Assembly (NCBI GenBank): GCA_903859075.1
Contig: CAIOLF010000043.1
Location: forward strand, 1-7,671
DNA length: 7,671 nt
Origin: Candidatus Buchananbacteria bacterium
Lineage (GTDB): Bacteria > Patescibacteriota > Patescibacteriia > 2-01-FULL-39-33
Reading direction: 5' to 3'
Position 1 is the first letter of the stretch, and each line of letters opens with the position of its first letter. Shown piece after piece: positions 5,613 through 7,671 of this stretch. The notes under the pieces are model-generated. The model saw only the letters and a program-made list of their open reading frames with translations. It was not told where the DNA came from and did no database searches. A program made the position numbers and the translations under genes.

Positions 5613-5685
5613 CAATAAAAATTAAACGCCAAAAGACAGCCTTAAAAAAGCTGAATGGCGGCGTCTGCTGACTAAATTTTTATTG
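5613..5685. repeat. 73-bp nested inverted repeat in the GNAT leader
   Basis: A perfect 11-bp A/T-rich terminal inverted repeat (CAATAAAAATT 5613-5623, AATTTTTATTG 5675-5685) encloses ACGCC (5626-5630) with GGCGT (5660-5664) and CAGC (5637-5640) with GCTG (5650-5653). Read on -, the GC part followed by TTTAATTTTTATTG could terminate; read as RNA it could fold into a long branched arm. It is not a tRNA. It may be a small palindromic mobile unit or a leader structure. Confidence 0.45.
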
Positions 5686-5707
5686 ATTTTTATTTTCATA
5701 TTTTTTC

Positions 5708-5735
5708 TCTATAATCCAATAATAGCATAAGTGAA
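5708..5735 (-). promoter_or_regulatory. Candidate promoter of the GNAT gene
   Basis: On the - strand, TTCACT (5735-5730, 4/6) is followed after 16 nt by TATAGA (5713-5708, 4/6). The start would be near 5701, making a leader of about 200 nt that includes both structured segments. The region is very A/T-rich, so chance matches are easy. Confidence 0.35.
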
Positions 5736-5905
5736 AATAAATTACAAATCATAATAAAATTTTTCTAAAAATTATCACCAACATAGAAAACCCATCCGCC
5801 GCAGCGGGACTGTTTTTTTGCTGTCTTAATGCTTATTTACCCTACGCCTTTTCTGCTATATTTTATCTAAAAGTAGATAGTTTCTAAGATTTATCCGAAC
5901 CTTAA
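5736..5905. other. Non-coding A/T-rich spacer
   Basis: I see no credible gene here. It contains an A/T inverted repeat (TTTTCTA 5761-5767, TAGAAAA 5784-5790), a 4-bp GC hairpin CCGC-CGCA-GCGG (5796-5807) followed five bases later by T7 (5813-5819), and TATCTA/TAGATA (5864-5879). None is tied to a neighbouring gene. Confidence 0.5.
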
Positions 5906-5934
5906 TTGATTTTTAGTAACCTGCGTGTTATAAT
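5906..5934 (+). promoter_or_regulatory. Strong extended -10 promoter driving a small RNA
   Basis: TTGATT (5906-5911, 4/6) is followed by exactly 17 nt and TATAAT (5929-5934, 6/6), with the extended -10 TG at 5926-5927. It is the best + strand promoter in the window, yet no + strand protein gene follows. The start point should be near 5940-5942. Confidence 0.75.
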
Positions 5935-5940
5935 ACTTAT

Positions 5941-6016
5941 GTCTTTTGGTTGATTCATAGACCAAAAGGGTATCACATCCAAGGGTCACCTTCCTCGCGG
6001 AGGGTGATTTTGTTTT
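5941..6016 (+). ncRNA. Predicted ~76-nt small RNA with two hairpins
   Basis: The segment is framed by an extended -10 promoter and an intrinsic terminator, with no room for a protein (the only ATG, at 5939, opens a 4-codon frame). The RNA would begin with a hairpin at its very 5' end: CTTTTGGT (5943-5950) pairs with ACCAAAAG (5961-5968) around a 10-nt loop. A single-stranded middle follows (about 5969-5985, GGTATCACATCCAAGGG), then the terminator hairpin. It does not resemble tRNA, SRP RNA, tmRNA, 6S RNA or a riboswitch known to me. It ends 5 nt short of the stop codon of the convergent NYN gene, so slight readthrough would be antisense to that mRNA. Function unknown; a trans-acting regulatory RNA is an inference. 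Confidence 0.6.
5986..6016 (+). terminator. Intrinsic terminator of the small RNA
   Basis: TCACCTTCC (5986-5994) pairs with GGAGGGTGA (5999-6007), nine pairs with one G-U, closed by a TCGC loop. TTTTGTTTT (6008-6016) follows. The T run lies on the + side only, so the hairpin serves + transcription and not the convergent NYN gene. Confidence 0.82.
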
Positions 6017-6020
6017 ACCC

Positions 6021-6584
6021 TTATTTTTCCGTCCGACGCTTTAATCCGCGGCCCCAAATATTTTCTTCAACTTTTAAAATGTCAGTATAGCCATCTCCTC
6101 CGGTTTTTAATTCTTCCGAAGCATTGTTTTTTGTGGAAAAAATAAATACTTTCTTGCCATTGGTTCTTAAATGCGTTACCAGAGCCAAAAAATCAGAGTC
6201 ACCCGTAAAAAATACCGCCGTATCATATTTTTTAATATGAAACATCGCGTCAATGGCCATCTCCACATCCATATTGCCTTTTTCTTCTATATGCTCGCCG
6301 CACTCATCAGTCACCTTGATCCGCTTTAGCTCTTTCTTCCTAACTTCAAAACCAAGGCCTTTTTTGAGATAAGTAAAAAATTTAAATTTGCCGTCTATGC
6401 TGTAAGAACGAGTGCCATCAGCCGGAAAAGAGGTATAGTAAAATACCTTAATATCAGATCCATTAAACGTTCGTTTGATATATTTTATTGTCTTTCCATA
6501 ATCCAAAAAACATCCTTTGGCTTTCTGGGCTTGCCACAGATTGGAAGCATCAATAAAAACATAAATTATATTTTTAGTTTCCAT
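6021..6584 (-). CDS. NYN-domain (LabA/DUF88-type) putative nuclease
   Basis: A 187-residue soluble protein covering one NYN domain, a PIN-like fold whose members bind Mg2+ and are known or presumed ribonucleases in RNA turnover or processing. Visible family marks: strand IYVFIDASNLW with Asp12 and Asn15; EKGNMDVEMAIDAM with Asp106 and Asp112; and VFFTGDSDFLALV with Asp129 and Asp131, followed by the VFIFS strand (146-150). These give the acidic cluster expected for metal binding. The C-terminus (177-187) is basic and may contact RNA. There is no signal peptide. The ATG at 6584 places the first Asp at the normal distance; no Shine-Dalgarno is visible, and the leader is about 27 nt from a good promoter. 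No - strand terminator is apparent after the stop; the + strand small RNA ends there instead. NYN proteins of this size are common in Patescibacteria. The cellular target is unknown. Confidence 0.88.
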   Translation of the reverse strand: METKNIIYVFIDASNLWQAQKAKGCFLDYGKTIKYIKRTFNGSDIKVFYYTSFPADGTRSYSIDGKFKFFTYLKKGLGFEVRKKELKRIKVTDECGEHIEEKGNMDVEMAIDAMFHIKKYDTAVFFTGDSDFLALVTHLRTNGKKVFIFSTKNNASEELKTGGDGYTDILKVEENIWGRGLKRRTEK

Positions 6585-6618
6585 AATTTTAGACGCTACA
6601 ACACAAAATTTTATCTTA

Positions 6619-6648
6619 ATTCTATCACTTTTTCCCCCTCCCAGTCAA
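6619..6648 (-). promoter_or_regulatory. Sigma70-type promoter of the NYN gene
   Basis: On the - strand, TTGACT (6648-6643, 5/6) and TAGAAT (6624-6619, 5/6) are separated by 18 nt. The spacer begins with a G-rich run (GGGAGGGGG). Transcription would start near 6612, about 27 nt before the ATG. Confidence 0.65.
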
Positions 6649-6702
6649 TCTGTAAAATCCTTATATTTCATAACAAAATCCCTCAAATCTAAAAAATCAA
6701 AC

Positions 6703-6731
6703 TTAAAACCCCGTTACTAGCGGGGTTTTAA
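6703..6731 (-). terminator. Terminator after the membrane-protein gene, near-symmetrical
   Basis: TTAAAACCCCG (6703-6713) and CGGGGTTTTAA (6721-6731) form an 11-bp stem with a 7-nt loop. On the - strand the GC core is followed by TTTTAAGTTTGATTTTTT. It is 22 nt beyond the TGA of the gene at 6754. It could also work on +, but no + gene reads into it. Confidence 0.8.
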
Positions 6732-6753
6732 ATGTTCCTCTCCTAATGATATT

Positions 6754-7155
6754 TCATTTTTTTACTGATTTTATTTTAACTGGCGGCTTGGCTGGCGCCA
6801 GTTTTTTATAGGCAAATAATATTCCTTCTCCCAGCAGCCAGCCGATGATGGCGGCAACCGCGTCAATTATAAATGCTTCCCATGAACCAAAAAAGAATAA
6901 TAATTCAATGGCGACCAAAATAGCCATTATTAAATATTTTTTCTTTCCTCCAAAGATTGTCAACATTAATGGTATAAAAAAAGAGTAAGATATAAAAAAT
7001 CCATCAATATATTCCGGATGCGACGGTCCCCAAAAAAATCCAGATGAAACAGGTCCAAAGAATTTCATATAAATTAAACCGAATATTGGAGTAAAAATAA
7101 TTAACAATAAAACTATAATAATAAATAACAAAAAGTTCTTAGATATCCTACCCAT
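6754..7155 (-). CDS. Four-helix integral membrane protein of unknown function
   Basis: A 133-residue, very hydrophobic protein. Predicted membrane helices are about 8-30, 52-70, 74-91 and 94-116. The basic N-terminus (MGRISK), the KKK at 71-73 and the Lys/Pro-rich tail (117-133) put both ends in the cytoplasm by the positive-inside rule. Acidic residues inside or at the edge of helices (Glu84, Asp98, Glu110) and an aromatic stretch at 32-50 (FFGPVSSGFFWGPSHPEY) facing outward are the only notable marks; no family motif is recognised. The ATG at 7155 lies 5 nt after the stop of the upstream secreted-protein gene, so the two are probably co-transcribed and translationally coupled; no promoter is needed in between. 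It ends with TGA, showing that TGA is a stop in this genome. It might help anchor, export or immunise against its neighbour, but nothing in the sequence proves that. Confidence 0.78.
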   Translation of the reverse strand: MGRISKNFLLFIIIVLLLIIFTPIFGLIYMKFFGPVSSGFFWGPSHPEYIDGFFISYSFFIPLMLTIFGGKKKYLIMAILVAIELLFFFGSWEAFIIDAVAAIIGWLLGEGILFAYKKLAPAKPPVKIKSVKK

Positions 7156-7160
7156 ATTAT

Positions 7161-7671
7161 CTATAAATTATTTTTTAAATAATTACTATCCGCTTTAAGT
7201 ATATCATAAATAGATTGGCTTGTCTTGCTTTGGCGCAATAAATTATCCAGTTGTTTATTAAAACTATTTAGCTTGGCGGTGATAAGTTCCTGCCGGCCGG
7301 CTCTAAGCTTGGCCAGGCCTTTGTCCGCTTCTTTTAGAAGCGCAGTTTTGACTGCGGGCTTTAATTTAGCGTTGCTATTTATGGCGTCCCTGGCTTTTTG
7401 CGCTAAGGCAATAATCGTGTCTGACAATTTTAACTCTCGCTGAAGCTGTTCCAAAGGCGGCAAAAGCTTATTCCTGGCATCCTTGCTGATTTGTTTTTGC
7501 TGATAAAATGTCTCTACATCCGAGACGGTATGCGGCAAATCGGTAATAATAACAAATTCCGCTGTGGCGCTGGCAATATTGCCGGCTTTATCGGCCGCCG
7601 TTACTGATAATTGATAATTCCCCACCGGATAAATAAATAAATCAACCGTGGAGGTGGTCATCTCTTTACTA
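7161..7671 (-). CDS. C-terminal part of a secreted protein: Ig-like/beta-sandwich end plus FIMAH-like helical domain
   Basis: The frame is open to the window edge (codons Ser-Lys-Glu precede Met 7661), so the true start lies outside and that Met is probably internal. The visible part opens with the last strands of an extracellular beta-sandwich: YPVGNYQLSVTAADKAGN then ATAEFVI, a pattern common in Ig-like repeats of surface proteins. Then comes an all-helical segment of about 120 residues. Its two ends (VSDVETFYQQKQIS-x4-NKLLPPLEQLQ, and LNSFNKQLDNLLRQSKTSQSI) resemble the two halves of the FIMAH domain, a C-terminal module of many secreted enzymes, here separated by an unusual insertion of about 50 Lys/Ala-rich residues. 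No LPXTG motif or membrane anchor follows. It forms an operon with the membrane protein 5 nt downstream. The catalytic or binding part, if any, is upstream of the window. Confidence 0.75.
   Translation of the reverse strand, partial: SKEMTTSTVDLFIYPVGNYQLSVTAADKAGNIASATAEFVIITDLPHTVSDVETFYQQKQISKDARNKLLPPLEQLQRELKLSDTIIALAQKARDAINSNAKLKPAVKTALLKEADKGLAKLRAGRQELITAKLNSFNKQLDNLLRQSKTSQSIYDILKADSNYLKNNL

Noticed and set aside
5613..5685. tRNA or tRNA-like gene, given the 73-nt length
   Set aside because: The stems do not match acceptor, D, anticodon and T arms, and no GTTCRA-type T-loop or CCA end is present.
5796..5819. Small GC hairpin followed by T7 on + as a terminator
   Set aside because: The stem is only four pairs, the T run starts five bases after it, and no + strand gene or promoter reads into it.
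6754..6756. Possible UGA recoding (as in some candidate phyla)
   Set aside because: TGA ends the membrane-protein gene just before a terminator, and no conserved gene here contains an in-frame TGA.

Overview
The window looks like bacterial chromosome from an organism with a lipoprotein-processing secretory system. A candidate-phyla-radiation (Patescibacteria) or similarly uncultured lineage is my best guess, not a proven assignment. Pointers are the short ABC-F ATPase, the NYN/LabA-type nuclease-fold protein, a FIMAH-like secreted protein, weak or absent Shine-Dalgarno sequences before most genes, and abundant intergenic palindromes of the type common in those genomes. TGA ends the gene at 6754-7155, so the standard stop-codon set applies. 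The Ig-(Gly-Glu)n-propeller lipoprotein would also fit Planctomycetes/Lentisphaerae-like bacteria, which keeps the taxonomy open.

Left part (1-5500, GC-richer): an ABC-F ATPase on + (28-1485) faces, across back-to-back terminators, a lipoprotein on - (1567-3090). That lipoprotein has one Ig-like domain, a (GE)7 hinge and seven repeats predicted to form a seven-bladed beta-propeller. Further genes on - are a small lipoprotein (3353-3937), an AstE/AspA-family zinc hydrolase (4085-4900) and a GNAT acetyltransferase with cysteine clusters at both ends (4964-5500). Most have their own terminator and several have a recognisable promoter, so they look mainly monocistronic. Two strong palindromic elements (3292-3340 and 3996-4038) lie in the gaps.

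Middle (5501-6020): about 520 bases without a protein gene. This stretch holds the long structured leader of the GNAT gene (promoter candidate 5708-5735, nested inverted repeat 5613-5685, competing hairpins 5536-5573). On the other strand it holds a compact transcription unit: extended -10 promoter 5906-5934, a ~76-nt two-hairpin RNA, and an intrinsic terminator ending 5 nt before the stop codon of the convergent NYN gene. This small RNA is the best candidate for something undescribed.

Right part (6021-7671, AT-richer): an NYN-domain protein with its own good promoter (6021-6584), then an apparent two-gene operon on -: a secreted FIMAH-like protein cut by the window edge (7161-7671) followed 5 nt later by a four-helix membrane protein (6754-7155). 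The base composition changes around 5600, so the two halves may have different histories. There is no CRISPR array, tRNA, rRNA, transposase or phage gene in the window.
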